Notes: generated by a model from the letters alone, not told the origin. A stretch of 64,000 bases of DNA from Leptotrichia hongkongensis (GCF_007990635.1 NZ_AP019846.1:1054001-1118000), one strand, 5' to 3'; positions 1 to 9,605 are shown, counted from the stretch's first letter. Program-made: numbers and translations.

Positions 1-3000
1 TATATGGAAAAATTATCAAATATTTCTGAAAAAGAATTAAAGAAATATTTAAAAGGACAAATATTTTATGATTTAAAAAAATTTGAATACGTGCCACAGG
101 ATGAATATTTAAGTGGGAATATACGAGAGAAAATTACATTAGTTGACAAATTTTTAAACTATAAAGAACAAAATACAGAATATGATTTGAAATTAGATAT
201 TGGTATTGACGAATTAAAGTATCAGAAAGAAAAATTGCAGGAAGTAATGCCTAAACCACTTGAAGCAAGTGAAATAAATATAAGAATCGGAGCAACTTGG
301 ATACCAGCAAAACATATAGAAAAATTTATATCTGAAACTTTACAGACAAATCTTTGGGTTATAGATATGAAAGTAGAGTATTCGGATTTTACGTCTGAAT
401 GGCATATAAGTAATAAAAATCTAGATAAAAGTAATCCGTTAGTGAATATGACATACGGAACTTCAAGGGCTAATGCCTTCAAATTGATTGAAGATGCCTT
501 GAATTTAAAAGATACAAAAATTTTTGATTATGTTACTGACGGAGATGGAAAAAAGAAGGCTGTATTGAATAAAAAAGAAACTTTGTTAGTGCAGCAAAAA
601 CAAGATATATTAAAACAGAAATTTAAGGACTGGGTATTTGAAAACCCTGTAAGAAGAGAAGAATTAACAAAAATATACAACGAAAAATTCAATTCAATTA
701 GGCTTCGTGAATTTGATGGAAGCAATCTAACTTTTGATGGAATTAATCCTGAAATTAAATTGCGAAAACATCAGTTAAATGCGGTTGCTAGAACTTTATA
801 TGGTGGAAATACGTTATTGGCTCATGTGGTTGGAGCAGGAAAAACATTTGAAATGGTAGCAAGCTGTATGGAGTCTAAAAAACTTGGGATGTCTTCAAAA
901 TCGCTCTTTGTAGTGCCTAATCATTTAACTGAACAAATGGGACGTGAATTTATGGAACTGTACCCAGGAGCAAATATTTTGGTTGCAACTAAAAAAGATT
1001 TTGAAACTAAAAATAGAAAAAAGTTTATTGGAAGAATTGCAACTGGAGAATACGATGCTGTAATAATAGGACATTCACAATATGAAAAAATTCCTATGAG
1101 CAAGGATTATCAGCAAAAACATATACAAGATGAAATTAATGAAATTGTAAAAAATATTCTAAAATTAAAGGAAGAAAATAACCAAAATTTTACAGTAAAA
1201 CAACTTGAAACAACTAAGAAAAAGTTGGAAACAAGATTACAAAAGTTAAATGATGACTTTAAAAAGGATGATGTTATAACTTTTGAAGAATTAGGCATTG
1301 ATAAATTGTATGTGGACGAGGCACATGCATTTAAAAATTTATATATTTATACAAAAATGAGAAATGTTGCAGGAATTGGACAGACTGAAGCATTAAGATC
1401 TTCAGATATGTTTATGAAATGTCAATACATGGATGAAATAACAGGTGGAAAAGGAATTGTTTTTGCAACAGGAACACCAGTCAGTAACTCAATGTCAGAA
1501 CTTTATACAATGCAACGATATTTACAATATGAAGAATTAAAAAGTCGTGGAGAAAATAATTTTGATTCATGGGCAAGTACATTTGGAGAAACCGTTACAG
1601 CTATAGAATTATCACCTGAAGGTAATGGATATCAATCAAAAACTAGATTTTCTAAATTCTATAATTTGCCTGAGTTAATGACAAACATTAAACAATTTGC
1701 AGATATTCAAACTGCAGATATGCTAAATTTGCCAACACCTGAAGTAGAATATAAAAAAATTCTGACAAAACCAACGGAGCATCAGAAAAAAATATTGGAA
1801 AGTTTTTCCGAAAGAGCAGAGGCAGTTAGAAATCAAAAAGTAGAATCAACTGAAGATAATATGCTAAAAATAACAAACGACGGTAAAAAATTAGCATTAG
1901 ATCAGCGTCTGATAAATGAAATGCTACCTGATGATCCAAATAGTAAAGTAAATAACTGTGTACAAAATATTTTTGATATTTGGGAAAATAGCAAAGAAAA
2001 TCGTTCGACACAGCTTGTGTTTTCAGATATGTCAACACCGAAAAGTGACAAAAGTTTTAATATTTATGACGATATGAAATCAAAATTAATTGAAAAAGGA
2101 ATACCTGAAAATGAAATTGCATTTATACACGATGCAAATAATGAAAAACAAAAAGATGAACTATTTGCAAAAGTTCGCAGTGGAGATATTAGAATACTTT
2201 TTGGTTCTACTCAAAAAATGGGAGCAGGAACAAATGTTCAAAATAAACTAATAGCATTACACGATTTAGATGTGCCGTGGCGTCCTTCAGACTTGGAACA
2301 GCGGGCAGGAAGAATAGTCAGACAAGGGAACGAAAATAAAAAAGTAGAGATTTATAGATATGTTACTGAGAATACGTTCGATTCGTATTTGTGGCAGACT
2401 ATCGAAAATAAACAAAAGTTTATAAGCCAAATTATGACTTCCAAAACTCCAGTTAGAGTTGCGGAAGATATTGATGAGAGTACATTAAATTACGCAGAAA
2501 TTAAAGCTCTAGCAACTGGAAATCCGTTAATTAAAGAGAAAATGGATTTAGATATGGAAGTTAGTAAACTAACATTGTTAGAATCGAATTATAAGAGTAA
2601 TTTGTATCACTTGGAAGATAAAATTTTAAAATACTATCCAAAAGTTATTGAAAATACTGAAAAAGAGATTATCAACTTAGAAAAAGATATACAAAAATCA
2701 AAAGAAAATCCGAAGGATAAAGAAAACTTTGTAGGAATAACAATAGGAAATAAACAGATTATAGATAAAAAAGAGGCTGGGGAAATACTTTTAAAGTCAA
2801 TAAAATCTAGTATGACAGATGTTTCTGAAAGGATTGGAAAATACAGAGGATTTGATATTTACTCATATTTTGATAGTTATGCAAAAGAGTTTAAAGGATT
2901 TTTACAAAATGAAACTAAACATTATTTGGATTTTGGAACAAGTGAATTAGGAAATATTACGAGAATGGATAATGCTTTGGATGAAATTTCTAAAAGACTG

Positions 3001-3216
3001 GATAATCAAAAGAAAAATTTAAATAGATTTAAAGATGAACTAGAGAAATCAAAAAAGGAAGTTCAGAAACCATTTGAACAAGCAACATTACTAACGGAAA
3101 AACGACAACGATTAAGTGAGGTAAATAAACTAATTGAAACAGAGATGAAAAATAGAAATAGTATAAGTGAAAAAGAAAATGGATTAAATTTAAATAGAAA
3201 TGACAAAGAAAAATAA
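1..3216 (+). CDS. Mobile-element SNF2-like helicase, 5'-truncated by the window edge
   Basis: Superfamily 2 helicase of the very large helicase/methylase proteins carried by conjugative elements, plasmids and phages. Seen here: Walker A VGAGKT near residue 277, DEAH box in YVDEAHAFKNL near 440, and the motif VI-like QRAGRIVRQGN near 770, followed by a long charged, coiled-coil-like C-terminal third. The reading frame is still open at base 1 and no ribosome site is visible before the first ATG at 4, so the true start lies upstream. Relatives often carry an N6-adenine methylase domain N-terminal to this part. It marks the left edge of the window as mobile-element DNA. The helicase call is secure; its exact role in the element is not known. 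Confidence 0.85.
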   Translation, partial: YMEKLSNISEKELKKYLKGQIFYDLKKFEYVPQDEYLSGNIREKITLVDKFLNYKEQNTEYDLKLDIGIDELKYQKEKLQEVMPKPLEASEINIRIGATWIPAKHIEKFISETLQTNLWVIDMKVEYSDFTSEWHISNKNLDKSNPLVNMTYGTSRANAFKLIEDALNLKDTKIFDYVTDGDGKKKAVLNKKETLLVQQKQDILKQKFKDWVFENPVRREELTKIYNEKFNSIRLREFDGSNLTFDGINPEIKLRKHQLNAVARTLYGGNTLLAHVVGAGKTFEMVASCMESKKLGMSSKSLFVVPNHLTEQMGREFMELYPGANILVATKKDFETKNRKKFIGRIATGEYDAVIIGHSQYEKIPMSKDYQQKHIQDEINEIVKNILKLKEENNQNFTVKQLETTKKKLETRLQKLNDDFKKDDVITFEELGIDKLYVDEAHAFKNLYIYTKMRNVAGIGQTEALRSSDMFMKCQYMDEITGGKGIVFATGTPVSNSMSELYTMQRYLQYEELKSRGENNFDSWASTFGETVTAIELSPEGNGYQSKTRFSKFYNLPELMTNIKQFADIQTADMLNLPTPEVEYKKILTKPTEHQKKILESFSERAEAVRNQKVESTEDNMLKITNDGKKLALDQRLINEMLPDDPNSKVNNCVQNIFDIWENSKENRSTQLVFSDMSTPKSDKSFNIYDDMKSKLIEKGIPENEIAFIHDANNEKQKDELFAKVRSGDIRILFGSTQKMGAGTNVQNKLIALHDLDVPWRPSDLEQRAGRIVRQGNENKKVEIYRYVTENTFDSYLWQTIENKQKFISQIMTSKTPVRVAEDIDESTLNYAEIKALATGNPLIKEKMDLDMEVSKLTLLESNYKSNLYHLEDKILKYYPKVIENTEKEIINLEKDIQKSKENPKDKENFVGITIGNKQIIDKKEAGEILLKSIKSSMTDVSERIGKYRGFDIYSYFDSYAKEFKGFLQNETKHYLDFGTSELGNITRMDNALDEISKRLDNQKKNLNRFKDELEKSKKEVQKPFEQATLLTEKRQRLSEVNKLIETEMKNRNSISEKENGLNLNRNDKEK

Positions 3217-3342
3217 TTAAAAATTGATGTTGTTATGGGGGCAATTTGGAGACAATATAAATTTGAATAGGGCATTTTACGTAAAATATTGTATTATAAT
3301 CTAAAATAAACGCTAAAAAATAAGGTATCTATCTTATAATAA

Positions 3343-3528
3343 CTTTTATATAATTGGGTTGGAATAAGAGATGTAGTGCTTCCTTATGACAATAAAGTTG
3401 ATACAGAGGAATTGCCAAAGGAAATTGCAGACCAGATGAAATTCTACTTTGCTAAAACTTATGATGATGTGAAAAAGATTGTTTTTGTAGAGAAGAAAGA
3501 AGTAAAAAAAGCAGGAAAAAGAAAATAA
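3343..3528 (+). pseudogene. lon: Relic of the 3' end of a Lon protease gene
   Basis: An open frame without a start codon encodes about 60 residues resembling the extreme C-terminus of ATP-dependent protease Lon. The segment GIRDVVLPYDNKVDTEELP, followed by KEIADQMKFYFAKTYDDV, matches the conserved Lon pattern G-I-x-x-V-x-L-P...D-x-x-x-I-P..., and ends in a Lys-rich tail. No ATPase or protease domain precedes it; a stop codon lies just upstream at 3340. It is either a truncated chromosomal lon copy abutting the mobile-element helicase gene or a fragment left by recombination. Identification rests on remembered family pattern only. Confidence 0.6.
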
Positions 3529-3576
3529 ATTATAAAAAAATTATTTTTTATGATAATGTGATTAGTTAAAAGTAAT

Positions 3577-3623
3577 AAAAAATTGGAAGTTGTCTATATT
3601 TTAGATTTTCTTCCAATTTTTTT
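3577..3623. terminator. Bidirectional rho-independent terminator
   Basis: A perfect 10-bp inverted repeat, AAATTGGAAG and CTTCCAATTT, closes a 20-base loop and has T tracts on both strands. It lies between the rightward lon relic and the leftward lipoprotein gene and could serve both. Confidence 0.8.
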
Positions 3624-3634
3624 AGTTATAAATT

Positions 3635-4228
3635 TTATTTAGTTGGTTTCCAAGTTTCAATAACTTTTGCCATTTCCACTAATGTTTGTCTATTTTGAAG
3701 ACCTTCCATAGAGATAAAATATACTTTACCCTCATGATCAATACAATTTACAATCATTATAGTGCCATCATTATACTTTATTGTTAAACTTGTACCTTGA
3801 TATCCATTTATATCAACAGGATCTAAAGTAATATTTTCTTTAGGAATTCCTTCATTAAGATATTTTTGCATAAGTACATAGGCAGCTTTTTCTGAATTTG
3901 CTTTCCCATCTTTAGAAAGTAGGTCTAAAGTTACGATGTTTACAGGGTCAATACTTAACTGAACTGCAGTTGGAGATGAATTTGGATCTGTAAATTCAAG
4001 CCAATTCTCAGGTTTTGTTACATAACCAACAGTATCACTTCCGTATCTGATACCTTGTACTGTGTTTTCAGCTTTATTTTTAGTTTCTGTATCTGTATTG
4101 CCAGAATTATTTTTTTGTTTTGTAGAAGTAGTATTATCAGCGTTCTCATTTTCGCTGTCATTATCTCCGCAAGAAAATACTAACAACATTAAAAATAAAA
4201 GTACAGTAATTTTTTTCGAAATATTCAA
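3635..4228 (-). CDS. Predicted lipoprotein of unknown function
   Basis: About 197 residues with a lipoprotein signal: a Lys-containing N-terminus, a hydrophobic stretch, then LVFSC as lipobox, followed by an Asp/Glu/Asn-rich linker and a globular C-terminal domain of about 140 residues. It should be anchored to the cell envelope. I do not recognise the domain. The start chosen is TTG, about 8 bases after AAGGAG; an in-frame GTG at 4237 would sit directly on the ribosome site and is less likely. The monocistronic gene ends at the bidirectional terminator. Confidence 0.75.
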   Translation of the reverse strand: MNISKKITVLLFLMLLVFSCGDNDSENENADNTTSTKQKNNSGNTDTETKNKAENTVQGIRYGSDTVGYVTKPENWLEFTDPNSSPTAVQLSIDPVNIVTLDLLSKDGKANSEKAAYVLMQKYLNEGIPKENITLDPVDINGYQGTSLTIKYNDGTIMIVNCIDHEGKVYFISMEGLQNRQTLVEMAKVIETWKPTK

Positions 4229-4333
4229 TTTTATCACTCCTTACAATTACCATTTGTATTAAAGGTAATTTGTTTTCTGTTTTTACATTATAATTATACA
4301 ATATAAAATTTTAAAAGTCAATAATCTTAAATA

Positions 4334-4698
4334 TCAACCACTTCTGAATCTTTTCCACAGAATAATAATAAGAAACCCAGCAAAAGTGACTAAGTGATTG
4401 GATTCAACATTTGAAAGTAAAAATAATTTTACAATACCTGTAAATATTGGAATTATTAAAAATACAGTAATTAATCTAAAAAAATCATATTTTATTTCTA
4501 TTAAAATTTCTTTTTATCTTCAAGATTTATTCCTAATCTTTTATTTTTAGCCCTGTTTTCTGAAAGGATTACATACTTTTCATCAGTTTCAAAAATAGTT
4601 TCAGAATTTGGTGTTAATTTTATCTTTTCATTATCAATCCAAAGTATTTTTGGGAATATCCTAAATTTTAATTTATCACGAATTATTATTTTTGCCAT
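4334..4698 (-). pseudogene. Small membrane protein gene with a frameshift
   Basis: Two frames join into one plausible protein of about 121 residues if one base is added at the run near 4503-4506. The N-terminal half (MAKIIIRDKLKFRIFPKIL...) is a soluble beta-rich segment. The second half holds two hydrophobic helices (FFRLITVFLIIPIFTGIV and FAGFLIIIL) and ends KRFRSG. As read, the first frame stops after 65 residues. Its ATG overlaps the end of the upstream gene by 13 bases, suggesting translational coupling. No family is recognised. Confidence 0.5.
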
Positions 4699-5051
4699 TT
4701 GTTTTTATTTTCCTTTTCTATTCTTTTTTGATTTTCAATATATTCTTTAATATTTTTAAAAATATTTTTTGAACAAAATAAAACAGTATAATAAATGTTC
4801 CAAATGAGAGAACTATGTATTTCCTTTTTAAAAATAAACATTAAAGATATAAATATTAAGAGAATACTTAAAATAATTATCCACTCAAGTTTTGAAAAAG
4901 GTCTAGTATTATTGTCATCCATTCCTACATCAGTTGTAATGAGAAGATGAAGAATATAAACGCCGATTAGTTTTATTAATTGCCAAAAAATGAAAAATTT
5001 TCTAGAATAATCTTGTTTCCAGCCAGATGAAATAAAATAATCATAAGAAAT
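4686..5051 (-). CDS. Small hypothetical membrane protein, start uncertain
   Basis: From the ATG at 4922 the product is 78 residues with one clear transmembrane helix (LEWIIILSILLIFISLMFIF). The frame stays open upstream to 5051 and encodes a further protein-like stretch, GWKQDYSRKFFIFWQLIK, plus a second hydrophobic helix. The real gene may therefore begin near 5050 with a non-ATG codon or after a frameshift. It sits between two other small membrane-protein genes on the same strand and overlaps the next one. Family unknown. Confidence 0.5.
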   Translation of the reverse strand: MSYDYFISSGWKQDYSRKFFIFWQLIKLIGVYILHLLITTDVGMDDNNTRPFSKLEWIIILSILLIFISLMFIFKKEIHSSLIWNIYYTVLFCSKNIFKNIKEYIENQKRIEKENKNKWQK

Positions 5052-5055
5052 TCAA

Positions 5056-5223
5056 TTATAAAAATTTTTTCTCGTCATATAAATTTATAATTCCATTAAT
5101 TAGTGACAAAACAAGCATTATTTCAATAATATGTATTGTAAATACGCTTTTATCCAATTTTTGAATATCAATATAATCCATAAAAATTGAACTTAATAAA
5201 ATCATTTTTATTATTTGATACAT
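5056..5223 (-). CDS. Small hypothetical membrane protein, 55 residues
   Basis: The start is set by a strong ribosome site, AAAGGAG, followed by ATG at 5223; upstream in-frame codons add nothing protein-like. The product has one or two hydrophobic helices (MYQIIKMILLSSIFMDYI and IIEIMLVLSLINGIINL). It is first in a run of three short membrane-protein genes that may be one degraded cassette. Function unknown. Confidence 0.5.
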   Translation of the reverse strand: MYQIIKMILLSSIFMDYIDIQKLDKSVFTIHIIEIMLVLSLINGIINLYDEKKFL

Positions 5224-5299
5224 TTTGTTTCTCCTTTCATAAGAAAAGTGCATTATATAAGTTAAAATAATACACTTCACTTACAAAAAATTCAAAAAA

Positions 5300-8200
5300 C
5301 TACATATTAAAATATTTACAGAACGGCTGTGAGAATACAATCGCACTTACTGTAGCTTCTGGGTACATCATAAATTCTTCTGTTAGAGAGATTCCGTATC
5401 TTTCTGGTTTTAAAAGATTAAATAATTTTCTCTGGTCACTTAAATCTGGGCAGGCAGGGTATCCGAAAGAGTAACGGTTTCCTTGATACTGGGCACTTAG
5501 AATTTCGTTTAAAGCAATGTCCTTGTCGATAATTCCTACATCCTGACGCATCATTTTGTGAATGTATTCTGATGTTGCTTCAGCCAGTTCAAGTCCTACA
5601 GAGTTTACAATATGCCCTCTGTAAAATTCACCTTTTTCTTTAAGTTCGTTTGAAACAAGTCTTGATTTTTCTCCTGCAGTTGCAACAAAGAATCCGATGT
5701 AGTCGATTCCATCTGGGCTTACATAATCATTTAATGATAAATACTGTCCGTATTTTTGTCTTGGGAAATCAAATGTTTCTAAAACAGTTGACAAGTCATC
5801 TGATAAAACTTCGATTTTGAAATCTTCCTTTCTTTCTCCAGCTTTTCGACGTACAGGGAAAAACTTGTAGATAGCTTTTATATCAAAATATTCATCACCA
5901 TTTTCGATAATATCCAAAATTTCATTGTATAATTTTATTGTTCTAGGGTCTTGCTTTTCAATTAGATTATTTACAATCCATTTCATTCCAAGATGTTTTC
6001 CAATTAGCATTTGTAAATTTATGAATGGGAATACATCTTTTGCTTTTATGTTTGTTATAATTTGTTTATTTAATGTTTGCGGCTTATAAATTTTTTCAAA
6101 GTCGTATTTTGGAAGTTCAACTTTTGAAAAATCAAATGTTCCGTCAGCATCTTTAATGTCACTTACTGTTGGTTTAACTTTCAGCTGCTCAAGTTTTTTT
6201 GCATCTTTAATTGTTACGAGTTCTCTACGTTTTTGCAAGTATTCCTTAAATTCTTCAAATTTTTTCTCATCAATCATTTTGTTTAAGTCAGCAAGAGCTG
6301 TCATTGCATCTCTTGAGTAAATTACGATATTATTTTTGTAGGCAGGCTCAATTTTATTTACAGTGAATTTTTCCGTAAGTGCCGCACCTCCTACAAATAT
6401 TGGAATATCAATACCAGCTTCATGCAGAACGCCCATAGTATTTACCATTTCTGTGGCAGATTTTACAAGAAGTCCAGAAAGTCCCAAGAAGTCTGCTTTG
6501 TGTTCAATAATTGCTTCACGGATTTTTTCAGCAGGAGTATTTATTCCTAAGTCAATTACTTCGTAACCGTTATTCCCAATGATTATTCCAACCAGATTTT
6601 TTCCAATGTCATGAACATCCCCTTTTACTGTTGCCATAATTACTTTTCCTTTTACAGATGATTCATCTTTTTCCATAAACTGTTCCAGATGTGAAACAGA
6701 GGCTTTCATAACTTCTGCACTTTGCAACACTTCGGCAACAATTAAATCATTGTTGTTAAACAGTCTTCCAACTTCATCCATTCCAGTCATCAGAGGACCG
6801 TTTATTATGTCAATTGGAGAATATTTCTGAAGTAATTCATCAAGATAGACAATTAAATCTTTTTTACTTCCTTCAACAACTAAATTTGAGACTTTTTCTT
6901 CGGTAGTTAAGTTGCTTGTATCGACCACTTTTTGGATAGCTTTTTTCTCACGATAGAAATTTGCAAATTTTGATACATTTTCATCGTTTGTATGGAATAA
7001 TAGATTTTCTGCCAATTCCTTTTCTTCATCTGAAATTTCGTCCATTGGCATAACTTTTTCAGTATTTACTATTGCATAGTCAAGTCCGGCTTCGTAGGCT
7101 TTTTGCATATAGTAAGTATTCAAAACTTCTCTTCCTGCGACAGGCAATCCGAATGAAACATTACTTACCCCTAAAATTGTCTTTACATTTGGCATTTCAG
7201 CTTTAATTTGTCTAATTGCCTCAATTGTTGCTGTGGCAGAGCCAATATACTTCTGATCTCCTGTAGCAACTGGGAAAACTAATGTGTCAAAGATTATATC
7301 TCTTTCATCAATTCCGTATTTTTTCGTAAGAAGTTCGTAACTTCTTCTAGCAACTTTCAATTTTTTCTCAACTGAAACAGCCATTCCTTCCTCATCAATC
7401 AGTCCTACAACGACAGAAGCCCCAAAATCCTTAATAACTTTTGCCATATCAGCAAATTTCTTTTCCCCATCTTCAAGGTTAATTGAATTTATAATTCCTT
7501 TTCCTTGCAAGTAAGTAAGACCTTCCTTGATAACATTTATATCAGTTGAGTCAATCATAAGAGGAACTTTTGCAAATTTTGCCACTTTATCTAAGAATGC
7601 TTTCATGTCTGCCACTTCATCCCTGTCTGGATTTGCAAGACAAATATCAATTACATCTGCACGCCCCTTAATCTGAAGTCTGGCAACTTCTGTTGCCTCG
7701 TCAAATTTTTCGCTTGCAATTAAGTTTTTAAAAATACGTGAACCAATTACATTTGTACGTTCCCCCACGTAAATTGGACGGTTTTTTGGAGTTTCTAAAG
7801 TAATTAGTCCTGATACATCGTTAAAATCTTTGTTTTCATCAATAACTCTTGGAGAATAGTTTACACTTTTTTCCTTAATTTTCTGAATATGTTCAGGCGT
7901 AGTTCCGCAGCACCCTCCAACAATATTTAAATAATTATTTTGGAAAAACGGCTCAATTTTTGCAGATAATGTATCTGGAGTTTCCTCGTATTCTCCATCT
8001 TCGTTGGGCAGTCCAGCATTTGGATAAACTGAAATATATGTATTTGAAATATTATTTAGTGTCTTTAAAAATTGTGTCATAAATTCAGGCCCTGTTGCAC
8101 AGTTCAATCCCACAGAAAATGGATTCATATGATTTACAGCGTAATAAAAAGCGTCTGCTGACTGTCCAGCAAGTGTAGTCCCTGTACTTTCGATTGTAAA

Positions 8201-8809
8201 CGATAGCATCAACGGTACAGTATAATTTTCTTCCATTGCCTTTTTAAGTCCTAAATATGCAGCCTTCAAGTTTCTGGTATCCTGAATTGTTTCAAATAGA
8301 ATCAAATCCACACCGCCAGCCATAAGTCCAGAAACAGCCGTATAATAACTATGGATAAGTTCCTCGAAAGTAACACCTCCAGTAACGCTGATAGATTTGT
8401 TAGAAGGCCCTAATGCCCCTGCAACATAAAGATTTCTCGTAACTTCAGGATGCTCGCTTCTATATTCAGCAATAGCTTCATTTACAAGTTCCGCTGCAGC
8501 TTTATTCATTTCAAAAGCTTTATCTTCCAAGTCATAATCCTTCAAGACAATATCCAAAGCCCCAAAACTGTTTGTTTCAATAATATCACTCCCAGCCTCC
8601 AGATATCCTTTATGAATATTTTTAATAATGTCAGGTCTTTGTAGAACAAGATAATCATTACATCCTTCATATTTTTCGCCACCAAAGTCATTGGCAGTTA
8701 AATGTTCTTGCTGAATCATAGTCCCCATCGCTCCATCCAGCAGTAATATTTTGTTTTTTAAATCATTTTGCAATAAATTGTAAGAATTTTTGTATTTGTT
8801 TTCTTTCAT
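5300..8809 (-). CDS. metH: Cobalamin-dependent methionine synthase
   Basis: Transfers a methyl group from 5-methyltetrahydrofolate through methylcobalamin to homocysteine, giving methionine; cytoplasmic. About 1169 residues and full length. Homocysteine domain (start to about 330) with zinc cysteines in NCATGP near 243 and GGCCGTTP near 306. Pterin-binding domain follows (about 345-610). Cobalamin domain with the lower-ligand motif DVHDIGKN near 739, then the C-terminal reactivation domain that binds S-adenosylmethionine, with RYSFGYPACPD. ATG at 8809 is chosen because AGGAG lies about 8 bases before it; a TTG at 8830 precedes that ribosome site. It is monocistronic. I saw no cobalamin or SAM riboswitch in the 450-base upstream gap. 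Confidence 0.97.
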   Translation of the reverse strand: MKENKYKNSYNLLQNDLKNKILLLDGAMGTMIQQEHLTANDFGGEKYEGCNDYLVLQRPDIIKNIHKGYLEAGSDIIETNSFGALDIVLKDYDLEDKAFEMNKAAAELVNEAIAEYRSEHPEVTRNLYVAGALGPSNKSISVTGGVTFEELIHSYYTAVSGLMAGGVDLILFETIQDTRNLKAAYLGLKKAMEENYTVPLMLSFTIESTGTTLAGQSADAFYYAVNHMNPFSVGLNCATGPEFMTQFLKTLNNISNTYISVYPNAGLPNEDGEYEETPDTLSAKIEPFFQNNYLNIVGGCCGTTPEHIQKIKEKSVNYSPRVIDENKDFNDVSGLITLETPKNRPIYVGERTNVIGSRIFKNLIASEKFDEATEVARLQIKGRADVIDICLANPDRDEVADMKAFLDKVAKFAKVPLMIDSTDINVIKEGLTYLQGKGIINSINLEDGEKKFADMAKVIKDFGASVVVGLIDEEGMAVSVEKKLKVARRSYELLTKKYGIDERDIIFDTLVFPVATGDQKYIGSATATIEAIRQIKAEMPNVKTILGVSNVSFGLPVAGREVLNTYYMQKAYEAGLDYAIVNTEKVMPMDEISDEEKELAENLLFHTNDENVSKFANFYREKKAIQKVVDTSNLTTEEKVSNLVVEGSKKDLIVYLDELLQKYSPIDIINGPLMTGMDEVGRLFNNNDLIVAEVLQSAEVMKASVSHLEQFMEKDESSVKGKVIMATVKGDVHDIGKNLVGIIIGNNGYEVIDLGINTPAEKIREAIIEHKADFLGLSGLLVKSATEMVNTMGVLHEAGIDIPIFVGGAALTEKFTVNKIEPAYKNNIVIYSRDAMTALADLNKMIDEKKFEEFKEYLQKRRELVTIKDAKKLEQLKVKPTVSDIKDADGTFDFSKVELPKYDFEKIYKPQTLNKQIITNIKAKDVFPFINLQMLIGKHLGMKWIVNNLIEKQDPRTIKLYNEILDIIENGDEYFDIKAIYKFFPVRRKAGERKEDFKIEVLSDDLSTVLETFDFPRQKYGQYLSLNDYVSPDGIDYIGFFVATAGEKSRLVSNELKEKGEFYRGHIVNSVGLELAEATSEYIHKMMRQDVGIIDKDIALNEILSAQYQGNRYSFGYPACPDLSDQRKLFNLLKPERYGISLTEEFMMYPEATVSAIVFSQPFCKYFNM

Positions 8810-9177
8810 TTTTTCAGCTCCTATTTTCAAATTACATTTTATTATTTTATCATAAAAAAGTGTATGTGTATATAGAAATATAATATTTTTCTAGTATATT
8901 TTTACTTATCAGAAACAATTTATATAAATATTTAAAAATAATCACAAATTTTTTAATATTATTTAAAAATAAATTTAATTATATTTGTAATAATTTTAGA
9001 AAATTTTTTATATTAATAGTTAAATAAAAAAATAATATTACAAAAACTATTATTTTTTCAGAAGTTTTTTAAATAATAATAAATAAGAAAATTTTGATAT
9101 ATAAAATATATAATTTACAAAACCCCTTTATCCATCAACTTAGAAAACTCTTTAATCAAAAATTAAATATAATCTTA
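8810..9177. other. AT-rich intergenic stretch between metH and the nrd promoter
   Basis: Very AT-rich sequence between two divergent transcription units, with many A and T tracts. No open frame with a ribosome site, no convincing structured RNA and no riboswitch-like conserved core is visible. It must hold the metH promoter on the minus strand, but no single -35/-10 pair stands out. Confidence 0.5.
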
Positions 9178-9206
9178 TTGAAAAAATTTCAAAAATGAGA
9201 TACACT
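9178..9206 (+). promoter_or_regulatory. Promoter of the nrd locus
   Basis: TTGAAA at 9178-9183, a 17-base spacer and TACACT at 9201-9206 form a good sigma-70-type promoter about 75 bases upstream of the nrdH-like start. The -10 element overlaps the first NrdR-like box, as expected for repression by NrdR. Confidence 0.7.
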
Positions 9207-9249
9207 ACATATACGATATAAATTTAAAAATAAACACAATATATTGTGT
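9202..9249 (+). promoter_or_regulatory. Tandem NrdR boxes
   Basis: Positions 9234-9249 read ACACAATATATTGTGT, a perfect palindrome matching the known NrdR box consensus acaCwAtATaTwGtgt. A weaker copy, ACACTACATATACGAT (9202-9217), agrees at about 12 of 16 positions. The boxes are 32 bases apart start to start, which is the three-helical-turn spacing typical of NrdR sites. NrdR is the ATP/dATP-sensing repressor of ribonucleotide reductase genes. The nrdR gene itself is not in the window. Confidence 0.85.
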
Positions 9250-9279
9250 TTTGTTAATAATAAAGGAGAAGATGTAGAA

Positions 9280-9519
9280 ATGAGAAAAATTATAAAATTT
9301 GAAAAAAATGATTGTAATCCATGTGCAATGGTATCTGACTTATTAGATAAAAAAGGAATAGAATATGAAAGAATAAATCCATTTGACAATCCAGAGATTG
9401 CTGTAAAATATAAAATAAGAAGTGTTCCAACAGTAATTTTGTTTGAAGAAAACGAAGAAATAAAAAGAACAATTGGATTTAAGCCAGAAGAAATCAATGA
9501 AATTATCTCAATGATGTAA
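9280..9519 (+). CDS. NrdH-like thioredoxin/glutaredoxin
   Basis: 79-residue thioredoxin-fold redoxin with the active site CNPC near residue 12 and the cis-proline loop SVPT near 48. It probably reduces the C-terminal cysteine pair of the NrdE subunit. The start is the ATG at 9280 after AAAGGAG; earlier in-frame codons precede the ribosome site. It is first after the NrdR-controlled promoter and followed by a terminator-like hairpin, so nrdI onward may depend on read-through or on a second promoter. NrdH proper is the likely role from context, but a generic thioredoxin cannot be excluded. Confidence 0.8.
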   Translation: MRKIIKFEKNDCNPCAMVSDLLDKKGIEYERINPFDNPEIAVKYKIRSVPTVILFEENEEIKRTIGFKPEEINEIISMM

Positions 9520-9558
9520 CTTTAGAACAATTTGAAAATACAATTTAAAGTAATAATA

Positions 9559-9605
9559 ATACTCAAAACAAATTTTATTAAAATATTTAGTTTTGGGTAT
9601 ATTTT
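9559..9605 (+). terminator. Probable terminator after the nrdH-like gene
   Basis: ATACTCAAAAC pairs with GTTTTGGGTAT (one G-U pair) across a 20-base loop and is followed by ATTTTAT. The T tract is weak, so it may only attenuate transcription into nrdI. Confidence 0.5.

Noticed and set aside
8810-9279. Cobalamin or SAM riboswitch upstream of metH
   Set aside because: No conserved GC-rich core, B12 box or stacked helices are visible on the minus strand; the gap is almost pure A/T.
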